From an uncultured Clostridia bacterium (lineage in GTDB: Bacteria; Bacillota; Clostridia; Oscillospirales; Acutalibacteraceae), in NCBI GenBank assembly GCA_937912175.1, contig CALDOU010000030.1:1-38483 (forward strand): DNA of 38,483 bases, in the 5' to 3' direction. The position numbers were made by a program, and so were the translations under genes. The notes under the pieces were generated by a model. The model saw only the letters and a list, made by a program, of their open reading frames with translations, made no database searches and had not been told where the DNA came from. Shown one piece after another: positions 7,722 through 16,037 of this stretch. How positions within the stretch are numbered: the stretch's first letter is position 1; each line of letters begins with the position of its first letter.

Positions 7722-9062
7722 ATGTCGAAACCTGTTGTGGCACTTGTCGGAAGGCCGAACGTTGGAAAATCAACTTTATTTAATAAACTTGTCGGTCAGC
7801 GTATATCTATTGTTGATGATACTCCCGGTGTAACACGTGACCGTGTTTACGGCGAATGTGAATGGAGAAATCATAAAATTTCTTTAATAGATACCGGAGG
7901 AATAGAACCCGTTAAGACCAATAACGTTATTACAAGCGAAATTCGTCATCAAGCTGAACTGGCAATTGATGTGGCGGATGTTATTGTATTTGTAGTGGAT
8001 GTAAAAACCGGAATGGTTTCCTCTGACGTTGAGATTGCATATATGTTGAAAAAATCCGGTAAGCCGATTGTACTGTGTGTTAATAAGTCCGATAATATAG
8101 GTTCGGAGAATTATAATGTTTATGAGTTCTATAATTTGGGTCTTGGGGACCCCATACAGGTTTCTTCAGTTCATGGTCACGGTACAGGTGACCTTTTGGA
8201 TGAAGTTTTTAAATATTTGCCGACGTTTAACGATGAAGAAAAAGAAGATTTTATTTCCGTTGCTGTAATAGGTAAACCAAACGTAGGAAAATCTTCGCTT
8301 ATAAATTATATTTCCGGAAGTGAAAGAAGTATAGTATCGGATATCGCAGGGACTACTCGTGATACTATAGACACAGAAATTTCTAATAAATATGGAAAGT
8401 ATAACTTTATAGATACTGCGGGTATACGGCGACACAATAAAATTACGGAAAAAATAGAAAAGTACAGTGTAATAAGGGCAAAACTTGCCATAGAACGTGC
8501 GGATGTTTGTGTAATAATGATTGACGCTAAAGAAGGAGCCACAGAACAGGACACAAAAATAGCGGGACTTGCGCATGAGGCCGGTAAGGCTTGTATCATA
8601 ATGGTTAATAAGTGGGATGCGATTGAAAAAAATGATAAAACCATGCAAGTTTACAAGAAAAAGCTTAAAGAAGAATTTTTGTTTATGTCCTATGCTTCTG
8701 TTATTTTTACTTCGGTAAAGACCGGTCAACGTGTAAAAGATATTTTTGAAACAATTAACAGGGCATATGAATCAAACTCCAGAAGGATTTCAACCGGCAC
8801 CTTAAATGATGTTTTGGCAAGAGCGGTTGTTAAAACGCCTCCTCCGACTCATAAAGGAAAACGTTTGAAAATTTATTATATGACTCAAGTTAGCGCAAAA
8901 CCACCGACATTTGTGTTTTTTGTTAACAAAGCGGAACTTTTTCATTTTTCTTATCAACATTACATTGAAAACACTTTAAGGCAAACTTTTGATTTTACCG
9001 GTACCCCGATTAGGTTTATAATTCGTGAAAAAGCCGAAAGAAAATTTGAACCTAAAATTTAA
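7722..9062 (+). CDS. der: Ribosome-assembly GTPase Der (EngA)
   Basis: Der is an essential double-GTPase required for 50S subunit assembly. Two tandem G domains are visible. The first has GRPNVGKST (10-18), a DTPG/DTGG switch and NKSD. The second has GKPNVGKSS near residue 185, DTAGIRR and NKWD. The C-terminal KH-like domain includes TPPPTHKGKRLKIYY and ends with FTGTPIRFIIREK. At 446 residues it is full length. It is followed by plsY, the usual Clostridia and Bacillus neighbour. Confidence 0.98.
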   Translation: MSKPVVALVGRPNVGKSTLFNKLVGQRISIVDDTPGVTRDRVYGECEWRNHKISLIDTGGIEPVKTNNVITSEIRHQAELAIDVADVIVFVVDVKTGMVSSDVEIAYMLKKSGKPIVLCVNKSDNIGSENYNVYEFYNLGLGDPIQVSSVHGHGTGDLLDEVFKYLPTFNDEEKEDFISVAVIGKPNVGKSSLINYISGSERSIVSDIAGTTRDTIDTEISNKYGKYNFIDTAGIRRHNKITEKIEKYSVIRAKLAIERADVCVIMIDAKEGATEQDTKIAGLAHEAGKACIIMVNKWDAIEKNDKTMQVYKKKLKEEFLFMSYASVIFTSVKTGQRVKDIFETINRAYESNSRRISTGTLNDVLARAVVKTPPPTHKGKRLKIYYMTQVSAKPPTFVFFVNKAELFHFSYQHYIENTLRQTFDFTGTPIRFIIREKAERKFEPKI

Positions 9063-9101
9063 AAGTGCATATTTGTTTTTTGAAAGGCGGACAGCGTTTA
9101 T

Positions 9102-9797
9102 ATGTTTGGAAATTTATATTATATCGGATATCTTATTCCTTCGTTTTTAATAATAATAATTTCATATTTAATTGGTTGTATAAACACCTCTCTTGTTATA
9201 ACAAAATTATTTAAAACCGAAAATGATATTCGTAAATTAGGAAGTGGAAACGCAGGATTTACAAATGTTTTGAGAACGATGGGAAAGACGATGGCACTGT
9301 TTACATTTTTGGGAGATTTTTTAAAAGGTATTGTTGCAGTGCTGTTAAGTTTGTGGATTGTTTCGCTTTTTCCTGTTTTAAGCAGTAACGATGTGTCAAT
9401 TAAATGTGCTCTTTGCCTTTCCGGTGTTATGTGTGTGTTGGGACATATTTATCCGTGCTTTTTTGAATTTAAAGGTGGTAAAGGTGTTCTTACCACATGG
9501 GCAACAAGTTTATTTATTGATTGGCGGATATTTTTAGTTTTGATTTTTGTTTTTCTTATAGTGTTTTTTATAAGTAAAATAGTTTCTTTATCTTCAATTT
9601 GTGCGGCTGTTTCATTACCGGTATCCACTGCCTTTTTTACTTATTTTATAGATTATAAAATCACTCAAAATTTGCAAAGTATTATATTTCCGACCGTATG
9701 TGCTTTTTTAATATGTATATTGGTTATTTATAAACATAAAAGTAATATTTCAAGGCTTTTAAAAAGTGAAGAAAAAAAGGTAAGCGTACATAAATAA
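9102..9797 (+). CDS. plsY: Acyl-phosphate:glycerol-3-phosphate acyltransferase
   Basis: PlsY is the integral membrane enzyme that makes lysophosphatidic acid from acyl-phosphate and glycerol-3-phosphate, the first step of phospholipid synthesis. The 231-residue protein is largely hydrophobic, with about five or six membrane segments. The glycerol-phosphate motif KLGSGNAGFTNVLRT starts near residue 46; the usual P is replaced by A (GSGNAG for GSGNPG). The motif EFKGGKGVLT is near 122. The ATG follows GGCGG. In most Firmicutes gpsA follows der-plsY; here a histidine phosphatase takes that position. Confidence 0.93.
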   Translation: MFGNLYYIGYLIPSFLIIIISYLIGCINTSLVITKLFKTENDIRKLGSGNAGFTNVLRTMGKTMALFTFLGDFLKGIVAVLLSLWIVSLFPVLSSNDVSIKCALCLSGVMCVLGHIYPCFFEFKGGKGVLTTWATSLFIDWRIFLVLIFVFLIVFFISKIVSLSSICAAVSLPVSTAFFTYFIDYKITQNLQSIIFPTVCAFLICILVIYKHKSNISRLLKSEEKKVSVHK

Positions 9798-9823
9798 AAT
9801 TTTTGTTGTGGGAGAAATATAAA

Positions 9824-10495
9824 ATGAAATCTTATGTCATACATTTAATACGTCATGGAATGACTCAGGCAAATTTAACGGGACAATATGCAGGGTCTTG
9901 GGATATTCCCTTATGTAAAGAGGGCGAGGAAAAGCTCAAACAACTCAAAAAAAAATTTGAATATCCGTTTGCGGAGGAAATTTATAGCAGTCCGCTTAAA
10001 AGATGTTTGCAAACTTGCGAAATTATTTATTCCGGTATATCATGTATAGCTGTAGATGGATTGAAAGAATGTAATTTTGGTGATTGGGAAAAGAAAACTC
10101 ATTCTGAATTAAAAAATGACGAGCATCATATAAAGTGGATTGAAAACTCTAATATTATGGCTCCTCCAAACGGTGAAAGTTGGGAAGACCTTTATCAAAG
10201 AGTCAGCGTAGCTTTTGAGGAAATAGTGAAATCTTTAATGACCCGTGGAGTTACTTCGGCCGCAATTGTCACTCATGGCGGTGTGATGATGACTATTTTG
10301 CATAGATATGGTATTCCGAAAGCTCAGTTTTATGATTGGATGGTAGATAATGGTTGCGGATATTCTGTACGAATTACCCCCGGACTTTGGATGAGAGATA
10401 AGGTCTTTGAGGTTTATGATAAAATTCCTTTAGGCGCTGATATAAGTATAAACGGAAATTTCAAAAAATTAATGGATGATTTAGTTCAAAAATAA
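9824..10495 (+). CDS. Histidine phosphatase superfamily protein (phosphoglycerate mutase-like)
   Basis: The 223-residue protein has the superfamily's RHG signature: IRHGMTQAN with H11 as phospho-acceptor. Further matches are YSSPLKRCLQTCEII, the acidic FGDWEKKTHSEL segment and the second catalytic histidine in IVTHGGVMMTIL. It may be a cobalamin-pathway, sugar-phosphate or general phosphatase. It lacks the features I would need to call it a glycolytic mutase. The ATG at 9824 is nine bases after GGGAG; the in-frame TTG at 9803 is less likely. It sits between plsY and typA, probably co-transcribed with plsY. Confidence 0.85.
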   Translation: MKSYVIHLIRHGMTQANLTGQYAGSWDIPLCKEGEEKLKQLKKKFEYPFAEEIYSSPLKRCLQTCEIIYSGISCIAVDGLKECNFGDWEKKTHSELKNDEHHIKWIENSNIMAPPNGESWEDLYQRVSVAFEEIVKSLMTRGVTSAAIVTHGGVMMTILHRYGIPKAQFYDWMVDNGCGYSVRITPGLWMRDKVFEVYDKIPLGADISINGNFKKLMDDLVQK

Positions 10496-10522
10496 GTTTT
10501 AAAAGAAAGGAAATATAATTTT

Positions 10523-12340
10523 ATGGAAAGTTCAAAAAATCTAAGAAATATAGCAATTATAGCCCACGTTGACCACGGTAAAACTACCTTGGTTGACCAA
10601 ATGCTTAAACAAAGCGGTATTTTTAGATCTAATGAAAGTGTTGCGGAAAGGGTAATGGATTCCAACGATTTAGAGCGTGAAAGAGGAATAACAATTCTTT
10701 CTAAAAATACTGCCGTTATGTATAATAATATAAAAATAAATATAGTTGATACTCCGGGGCATGCAGATTTCGGAGGAGAAGTTGAACGTATATTAATGAC
10801 GGTTGACGGAGTTTTATTATTGGTGGATGCGTTTGAAGGCTGTATGCCACAAACCAGGTTTGTTCTGAAAAAAGCATTGAAATTAGGTAAAAAGCCTATA
10901 GTAGTTGTAAATAAAGTGGACAGACCCGGCGCCAGACCTCAAGAAGTGGTAGATGAGGTATTGGATTTATTTATTGAATTAGGTGCAGATGACAGCCAAA
11001 TTGAATTTCCCGTGGTATATGCATCCGGCAAGAGCGGTTATGCGTATATAAATGATTCGGACTCAAAAGAAAATTTAAAACCTTTATTTGAAACAATTAT
11101 TAATGAAATTCCTGCGCCTAAAGGGGATATTGATGCTCCGCTTCAAATTCTTATCTCCAATATAGATTATGATGATTATATCGGACGTATCGGTGTCGGC
11201 AGGGTAGAGCGCGGAGTAGTTAAAAACGGACAAAATGTTGCGCTTTGCACTCTTGACGGAACGGTTAAAAACGTAAAAATCGGTAAAATATATGTTTATG
11301 AAGGTTTGAAGCGTGTTGAAACGCAAGAAGCAGGAGTTGGTGAAATAATTTCTGTATCGGGAATTTCCGGGCTTAATATCGGTGAAACATTATGTGACCC
11401 TGAAAATGTAGAGCCTTTACCGTTCGTAAAAATTGATGAACCTACGGTTTCAATGAACTTTATGGTTAATAACAGTCCTTTTGCGGGAAGAGAAGGAAAA
11501 TTTGTAACATCAAGAAATGTAAGGGATCGTTTATTCAAAGAAATTGAGACAAATGTTTCTATGCGAGTTGAAGAGACAGATTCCGCAGATACTTTTAAAG
11601 TTTCCGGACGTGGAGAACTTCATCTTTCGATATTAATAGAAACTATGCGTAGAGAAGGATATGAATTTCAGGTTTCGAGGCCTCAAGTAATTATGAAAAA
11701 AATAGACGGAGTGCTTTGTGAACCTATGGAAATTTTATCCATAGAGGTTCCGGAAGAATATGTTGGAGCGGTAATAGAAAAAATAGGTTCAAGAAAAGCG
11801 GAAATGATAAGCATGTCCCCGAAAGACGGCGGGATGACGTCCTTGGAATATAAAGTTCCGTCCAGAGGGATTATAGGATATCGTTCTGAATTTTTAACCG
11901 ATACTAACGGTAAAGGAATTTTAAATCAAATTTTTGATTCTTATGAACCATATAAAGGTGAAATTACTCAACGTTATCATGGATCTCTGGTAGCACATGA
12001 AACAGGAATTTCAACCGGCTATGGTTTGTTTGCGGCTCAAGATAGGGGACGTTTGTTTATAGGTCCCGGTGTGGAAGTTTATGAGGGAATGGTAGTTGGC
12101 TCTACCCCTAAAGCGGAAGATATAACTGTTAATGTTTGCAAAAAGAAACACGTTACAAATATGCGTGCTTCAGGTTCAGACGAAGCATTAAAACTTACTC
12201 CTCATAGCGTTTTGAGTTTGGAGCAATGTATTGAATTTATTGATGAAGATGAGCTTTTGGAAGTTACACCGAAAAATTTGAGGATTAGGAAGAAAATACT
12301 TGATAAAACAATGAGACTTAGAAGCAAGGTACAAAAATAA
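10523..12340 (+). CDS. typA: Translational GTPase BipA/TypA
   Basis: BipA is an EF-G-like GTPase that binds ribosomes and aids 50S assembly and stress or cold adaptation. The N-terminal G domain has AHVDHGKTT (14-22), RERGITI, DTPGHADFGGEVERI and NKVDRPGARP. The C-terminal BipA-specific domain carries GRGELHLSILIETMRREG, PSRGIIGYRSEF, and a HYHG-type loop RYHGSLVAHETGISTGYGL. Length 605 residues, as expected. The ATG follows AAGGAAA. A terminator hairpin follows. Confidence 0.97.
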   Translation: MESSKNLRNIAIIAHVDHGKTTLVDQMLKQSGIFRSNESVAERVMDSNDLERERGITILSKNTAVMYNNIKINIVDTPGHADFGGEVERILMTVDGVLLLVDAFEGCMPQTRFVLKKALKLGKKPIVVVNKVDRPGARPQEVVDEVLDLFIELGADDSQIEFPVVYASGKSGYAYINDSDSKENLKPLFETIINEIPAPKGDIDAPLQILISNIDYDDYIGRIGVGRVERGVVKNGQNVALCTLDGTVKNVKIGKIYVYEGLKRVETQEAGVGEIISVSGISGLNIGETLCDPENVEPLPFVKIDEPTVSMNFMVNNSPFAGREGKFVTSRNVRDRLFKEIETNVSMRVEETDSADTFKVSGRGELHLSILIETMRREGYEFQVSRPQVIMKKIDGVLCEPMEILSIEVPEEYVGAVIEKIGSRKAEMISMSPKDGGMTSLEYKVPSRGIIGYRSEFLTDTNGKGILNQIFDSYEPYKGEITQRYHGSLVAHETGISTGYGLFAAQDRGRLFIGPGVEVYEGMVVGSTPKAEDITVNVCKKKHVTNMRASGSDEALKLTPHSVLSLEQCIEFIDEDELLEVTPKNLRIRKKILDKTMRLRSKVQK

Positions 12341-12357
12341 AGTTTTATATTATAAAA

Positions 12358-12390
12358 AAACCGATCATTAATTTTATTAATGGTCGGTTT
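12358..12390. terminator. Bidirectional terminator between typA and thrS
   Basis: AAACCGATCATTAA (12358-12371) pairs with TTAATGGTCGGTTT (12377-12390) with one wobble pair. A-run and T-run flanks serve both convergent transcripts. The remaining 110 bases up to the thrS stop contain no gene I can support. Confidence 0.75.
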
Positions 12391-12503
12391 AATATTTATC
12401 TGTGCGTATGAAATAAGCTTCGTATGATCGACTGTTGTTTTATTTTAAAGATTGGTTAGTTAAAAATATTTTTTACAATAGACATTTTTTTCAAAGATTA
12501 AAT

Positions 12504-14267
12504 TTATAATCTTTGTAAATTTTCTTTTTTTATTTTTTCAATAAATTCTTTGGTTGTCATAGAAACAGTTTGGTCTGTGTCTCTGTTACGGACAGATATG
12601 GTATGTGTTTCAATTTCTTTTTCTCCGATTATAATCATATACGGTACTCGGTCGATTTGCCTTGACTCTCTGATTTTATAACCGATTTTTTCGTTTCTGA
12701 TATCAAGTTTGCATCTGATTTTATTTTCACGGAGTAGGGAATAAATATTTTTAGCAAAATCAGTGGTTACCCCGGGAAGCGTTAAAATTTTAACTTGAAG
12801 TGGAGCGAGCCATACCGGAAATTTGCCGGCATAATGTTCGGTAAGAATTCCAATAAAACGCTCAATAGAGCCGAAACATACTCTGTGAACCATAATTGGG
12901 CGCAATCTTTCGCCTTTTTCATCTATATATTCAAGGTTAAAATTAAGCGGCATTTGGAAATCCAGTTGCACTGTACCGCATTGCCACGTTCTTCCCAAAG
13001 AATCTTCCAAATGAAAGTCTATTTTTGGTCCGTAAAAAGCTCCGTCGCCTTCATTAATTGTATACGGCATATTGAGTTTTTCCAGGGCATTTTTTAATCC
13101 GTTGGTTGCGGCTTCCCAGTCTTCATCGGTGCCCATGCTGTCTTCCGGACGAGTAGAAAGCTCTACAAAATATTTAAATCCGAATTTTGAGTATACTTCA
13201 TCTATTAAATGAACCACGTTTATAATTTCATCTGTAATTTGCTCTTGACGCATGAAAATGTGCGCATCGTCCTGAGTAAAGCAACGAACACGGAAAAGTC
13301 CGTGGAGTGCACCTTTTAATTCATGGCGATGAACCAATCCGAGCTCGCCAACTCTCATGGGTAGTTCACGATAGCTGTGGGGCTTATTGCTGTAAACCAT
13401 AACCCCGCCCGGACAATTCATAGGTTTAACGCAATAAGTTTCTTCATCGATTTGAGTTGAATACATATTGTCTTTATAGTGATCCCAATGTCCGCTTGTT
13501 TCCCAAAGGTGTCTATTCATAATCATGGGGGTGGATATTTCCACATAGTTTTCTCTTGAGTGAAGTTCACGCCAGTAATCAATCAAAACGTTTTTGAGCG
13601 TCATACCGTTTGGAAGGAAAAACGGAAATCCCGGTGCTTCTTCGGAAAACATGAATAAATCCATTTCTTTTCCTATTTTTCGATGGTCACGGCGCTCGGC
13701 TTCTTCCAAAAATTTAAGATGGTTGTCTAATTCTTCCTGGGTGCGGAAAGCAAGTCCGTTAATACGAGTAAGCATTTTATTCTTTTTGTCATTTTTCCAA
13801 TATGCACCGGATTGTCCTGTAATTTTAAAAGCTTTTAATGCTTTTGTGTAGCAAAGGTGTGGGCCTGTACACATATCAATGTAATCACCTTGCTGATAAA
13901 AACTTATAATTGCGTCTGGTGGGAGATCCCCAATATGCTCTACTTTATATTTTGCATTTCTTTCGGACATAAGTTCGATTGCTTTTTCGCGAGGGAGAAT
14001 AAATGGTTTTATAGGAAGATTTTCTTTTACTATTTTGCGCATTTCTTTTTCAATTTTTTGTAAATCTTCATTTGTTAATTTTATGTCTCCTAAATCAATA
14101 TCATAATAAAAACCGCGCTCAGTGGCCGGACCATATCCAAAGTCGGCGTTTGGAAACAGTCTTTTAACCGCCTGGGCCATAATATGCGCCGCAGAATGGC
14201 GCAATACATTTAATTCCAACTCTTGTGGGCATTCTGATATAGTTCCATCTTTGTAAATAATTTTCAT
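12504..14267 (-). CDS. thrS: Threonyl-tRNA synthetase
   Basis: Class II synthetase charging tRNA-Thr. The protein starts MKIIYKDGTISECP and runs about 587 residues. The TGS domain is reduced or absent: only about 20 residues precede LRHSAAHIMAQAVKRLFP, which begins the editing-type second domain. This is a short-N-terminus form. Catalytic-domain motifs include the zinc-binding cysteine in KPMNCPGG, RVRCFTQDDAHIF, and GDGAFYGPKIDF. The anticodon-binding domain follows (PVWLAPLQVKI). The ATG at 14267 follows AAAGGAG. An upstream in-frame start at 14369 would run through the T-box terminator and is rejected. Expression is controlled by the upstream T-box. Confidence 0.96.
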   Translation of the reverse strand: MKIIYKDGTISECPQELELNVLRHSAAHIMAQAVKRLFPNADFGYGPATERGFYYDIDLGDIKLTNEDLQKIEKEMRKIVKENLPIKPFILPREKAIELMSERNAKYKVEHIGDLPPDAIISFYQQGDYIDMCTGPHLCYTKALKAFKITGQSGAYWKNDKKNKMLTRINGLAFRTQEELDNHLKFLEEAERRDHRKIGKEMDLFMFSEEAPGFPFFLPNGMTLKNVLIDYWRELHSRENYVEISTPMIMNRHLWETSGHWDHYKDNMYSTQIDEETYCVKPMNCPGGVMVYSNKPHSYRELPMRVGELGLVHRHELKGALHGLFRVRCFTQDDAHIFMRQEQITDEIINVVHLIDEVYSKFGFKYFVELSTRPEDSMGTDEDWEAATNGLKNALEKLNMPYTINEGDGAFYGPKIDFHLEDSLGRTWQCGTVQLDFQMPLNFNLEYIDEKGERLRPIMVHRVCFGSIERFIGILTEHYAGKFPVWLAPLQVKILTLPGVTTDFAKNIYSLLRENKIRCKLDIRNEKIGYKIRESRQIDRVPYMIIIGEKEIETHTISVRNRDTDQTVSMTTKEFIEKIKKENLQRL

Positions 14268-14303
14268 ATTCAAAACTCCTTTATATAAATTATTGGAAAT
14301 AAC

Positions 14304-14350
14304 AAACACCCCGGATAAGAAATATAAAAACTTTCTTATCAAGGGTGTTT
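14304..14350 (-). terminator. T-box terminator hairpin of thrS
   Basis: On the minus strand, AAACACCC/GGGTGTTT (14343-14350 with 14304-14311) encloses a second helix of GATAAGAAA with TTTCTTATC (14314-14322 with 14332-14340). A U-rich tract follows. This is the transcription-stop alternative of the T-box switch. Confidence 0.85.
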
Positions 14351-14545
14351 TAAAAAAACACGGTTCCACCTTGAAATTAACTTAATTTATTCTTTAACGC
14401 AGAAATACGATAATACTTACTGCTATTTCGGTATTACAGCTCCGGAGCGGTATATTCCGCTGCTGTGCATAAGAAACTTTCAGCAAAATGTTTCTTTCTC
14501 TGAATGCCGTTCAGCGAATATTTTCCTTCATAGCTTTTTCGTGTA
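14351..14545 (-). ncRNA. T-box riboswitch (threonine) controlling thrS
   Basis: The leader carries the diagnostic T-box sequence AAGGTGGAACCGTG (core at 14359-14368, minus strand) before a terminator, directly upstream of thrS. The stem I helix pairs 14512-14521 with 14452-14462. An ACC threonine codon at 14449-14451 lies immediately next to that helix in an internal loop, so it is the best specifier candidate; a second ACC at 14430-14432 sits in a later helix. Uncharged tRNA-Thr would pair with the specifier and the T-box bulge and prevent termination. Presence is very secure; the specifier position is my reading of a hand fold. Confidence 0.92.
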
Positions 14546-14550
14546 AAATT

Positions 14551-14579
14551 ATTTTACTATTTCAAATTATAAATGTCAA
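14551..14579 (-). promoter_or_regulatory. Sigma-A promoter of the thrS T-box transcript
   Basis: On the minus strand, TTGACA (14574-14579) and TAAAAT (14551-14556) are 17 bases apart. The start point would lie near 14544, just before the T-box leader. Confidence 0.75.
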
Positions 14580-14619
14580 TGTGATGTTTATTGACTATTT
14601 ACGTTTTTAAAAACATATG

Positions 14620-14633
14620 TGTACAAGTGTACA
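14620..14633. repeat. Paired TGTACA palindromes (possible operator or weak terminator)
   Basis: TGTACA occurs twice, two bases apart, between the end of the 172-residue membrane protein gene and the thrS promoter. On the minus strand it can fold as TGTAC-ACTT-GTACA, with a T5 run a few bases later, so it may be a weak terminator for that gene. It may also be a protein-binding site upstream of the thrS promoter. Short and unproven. Confidence 0.3.
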
Positions 14634-14640
14634 GGATGGT

Positions 14641-15159
14641 TTATGCGTCTTTGTTTTTGTCCGAAGAACCGGTGAAAGGCAAGTGACTAACCATTCGTTG
14701 AAATATACTGGGTTGAGCTGATTGCATTTCAGCTATTTCTTCCGAAGTTTTTCCGCGATCTTTCAAAGGACCTTGAACTTGATTTGCCAAAGTTGTATTG
14801 GCTTTTTTAAATTCTGCTATTATGCCATTTAATTCATCTAGTGTTTTATTCGCATTATGTAACAAGCACGTAAGATTTTTGGGTGAATTTGGATTATCGG
14901 CATTTGTCTCGCTGGCATTGCCCATTATTCCATTGACATTATCGCATATTACATTTAATTTCAGAAGGGACTTTTCTTTGAAGTCGCCCATTATTCCATT
15001 GGCATTATCGCATATTCCATTTAATTTTGGAAGGGATGCCGTATTGACTGTATTTAAAACACTTACTGTGTTTTTTGCCAAGACGACCACACACACCGTA
15101 CTTGCTACAATTAAACTATCAACCAAAAAATGTCTTATGGTTTGATAAAAATTAGACAT
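14641..15159 (-). CDS. Small membrane-anchored protein with tandem 22-residue repeats, unknown function
   Basis: I do not recognise a family. The 172 residues comprise a short cytoplasmic start, one membrane segment at about 13-30 (VDSLIVASTVCVVVLAKN), and a largely helical extracytoplasmic part. Two near-identical units, SLPKLNGICDNANGIMGDF (42-60) and SLLKLNVICDNVNGIMGNA (64-82), are encoded by a 66-bp DNA duplication. A third, degenerate copy seems present at 99-118 (LLHNANKTLDELNGIIAEF). The pattern of hydrophobics and asparagines suggests a coiled coil. A polar tail rich in S/K/D ends the protein. The ribosome-binding site (AAAGG) is unusually far (14 bases) from the ATG. A perfect-consensus promoter drives it as a single gene. 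Confidence 0.65.
   Translation of the reverse strand: MSNFYQTIRHFLVDSLIVASTVCVVVLAKNTVSVLNTVNTASLPKLNGICDNANGIMGDFKEKSLLKLNVICDNVNGIMGNASETNADNPNSPKNLTCLLHNANKTLDELNGIIAEFKKANTTLANQVQGPLKDRGKTSEEIAEMQSAQPSIFQRMVSHLPFTGSSDKNKDA
14920..15051 (-). repeat. 66-bp tandem duplication inside the membrane protein gene
   Basis: The unit starting GCCCATTATTCCATT at 14920-14985 is repeated at 14986-15051 with a modest number of substitutions. It is an in-frame 22-codon duplication, so the protein repeat arose by recent DNA duplication or is kept similar by recombination. Confidence 0.85.
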
Positions 15160-15206
15160 AATACTATATTCAACCTTTCCTTATATTATATATTAAATTT
15201 AAATTT

Positions 15207-15235
15207 ATTATAACGCAAATAAAATATTTTGTCAA
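15207..15235 (-). promoter_or_regulatory. Perfect-consensus promoter overlapping the nth stop codon
   Basis: On the minus strand, TTGACA (15230-15235) and TATAAT (15207-15212) are 17 bases apart. The -35 box overlaps the last codons and TGA of nth (CCTTGACA). The membrane protein gene therefore has its own strong promoter independent of nth. Confidence 0.8.
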
Positions 15236-15864
15236 GGACAAGAATAATATTTACAAAGATTATTTAAACAGCAGATTTCACATTTAGGATTTTTTGCTGT
15301 ACATATTAATCTTCCGTGTGTGATTATTCTGTGGCATAGTTTTAGTGATTTTTCGGGAGGAATTAAATTTAACATCAGTTTTTCTATTTTTGTTGGATTT
15401 TTTGTATTATGAAACCCTAACCGATGTGTAATTCTTATAAAATGTGTGTCCACAACAATTGCGGGTTTATTATAAATTTCACCTAAAAACAAATTTGCTG
15501 TTTTTCTTCCGATTCCGGGTAATTTGATTAAGTCGTTTAAGTTATCGGGGATTATACCGTCATGTTCTTTTGAAATTTCTTTACACATATTTACAATGTC
15601 TTTTGATTTAGTGCGATAAAACCCACAGGAATAAATATAGTTTTCTATTGTTTCAGGCTTGGAAACGGCAAAATCTTTTAATGTATTAAATGATGAAAAT
15701 AAATTTGGTGTTACTTGGTTTACGCGAGCATCCGTGCATTGAGCTGATAAACGTATTGCTATAAGTAATTGCAAGGGGTTGGAATAGTTTAAAGAACACC
15801 GGGCGTCGGGATAGGCTTCTTCTAATTTATTGATTATTTTTTTAACGGTCGATTTTGATATCAT
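15232..15864 (-). CDS. nth: Endonuclease III (DNA glycosylase/AP lyase)
   Basis: Base-excision repair enzyme removing oxidised pyrimidines and cleaving AP sites. The 210-residue protein has the helix-hairpin-helix LPGIGRKTA (115-123) with catalytic K121, and VDTHFIR with catalytic D139. The [4Fe-4S] loop is intact: C188-x6-C195-x2-C198-x5-C204. SAQCTDARVN (40-49) is the conserved early segment. The ATG follows AAAGGAT. No operon partner is obvious. Confidence 0.97.
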   Translation of the reverse strand: MISKSTVKKIINKLEEAYPDARCSLNYSNPLQLLIAIRLSAQCTDARVNQVTPNLFSSFNTLKDFAVSKPETIENYIYSCGFYRTKSKDIVNMCKEISKEHDGIIPDNLNDLIKLPGIGRKTANLFLGEIYNKPAIVVDTHFIRITHRLGFHNTKNPTKIEKLMLNLIPPEKSLKLCHRIITHGRLICTAKNPKCEICCLNNLCKYYSCP

Positions 15865-15943
15865 TTTTATCCTTTCGAATTGTCATATATAATTTAGTAT
15901 AACATATAATTATTTTTATGTGCAGTATTTTTATAAAATTATA

Positions 15944-15972
15944 TTGACAAAATTGTTTATGGTATATATACT
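15944..15972 (+). promoter_or_regulatory. Sigma-A promoter of the lipoprotein gene
   Basis: TTGACA (15944-15949) and TATACT (15967-15972) are 17 bases apart. A second TATAAT at 15979-15984 lacks a matching -35 box. The leader is about 60 bases and ends in AGGAGGAG. Confidence 0.75.
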
Positions 15973-16037
15973 ATTTTGTATAATGAATTAAAAAATAAGC
16001 AAAAATATCAAAATTTATATATTTAGGAGGAGTTTTT

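Noticed and set aside
8166..8729. 187-codon open frame on the minus strand inside der
   Set aside because: It is antisense to a full-length, highly conserved GTPase gene, has no ribosome-binding site and encodes an aromatic-rich, low-quality protein; it is a shadow frame.
12494..12516. Palindrome CAAAGATTA/TAATCTTTG at the thrS stop as a terminator
   Set aside because: In the thrS direction the stem is followed by A residues, not T; the 12358-12390 hairpin is the better terminator.
14268..14369. N-terminal extension of ThrRS of 34 residues
   Set aside because: It would translate through the T-box terminator; the ATG at 14267 has a good AAAGGAG and matches the family start.
14641..15159. MCE/MlaD-type lipid transport protein as an identity for the membrane protein
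   Set aside because: It has one N-terminal helix and a helical tail but no MCE beta-barrel-type motif that I can see and no permease or ATPase neighbours.
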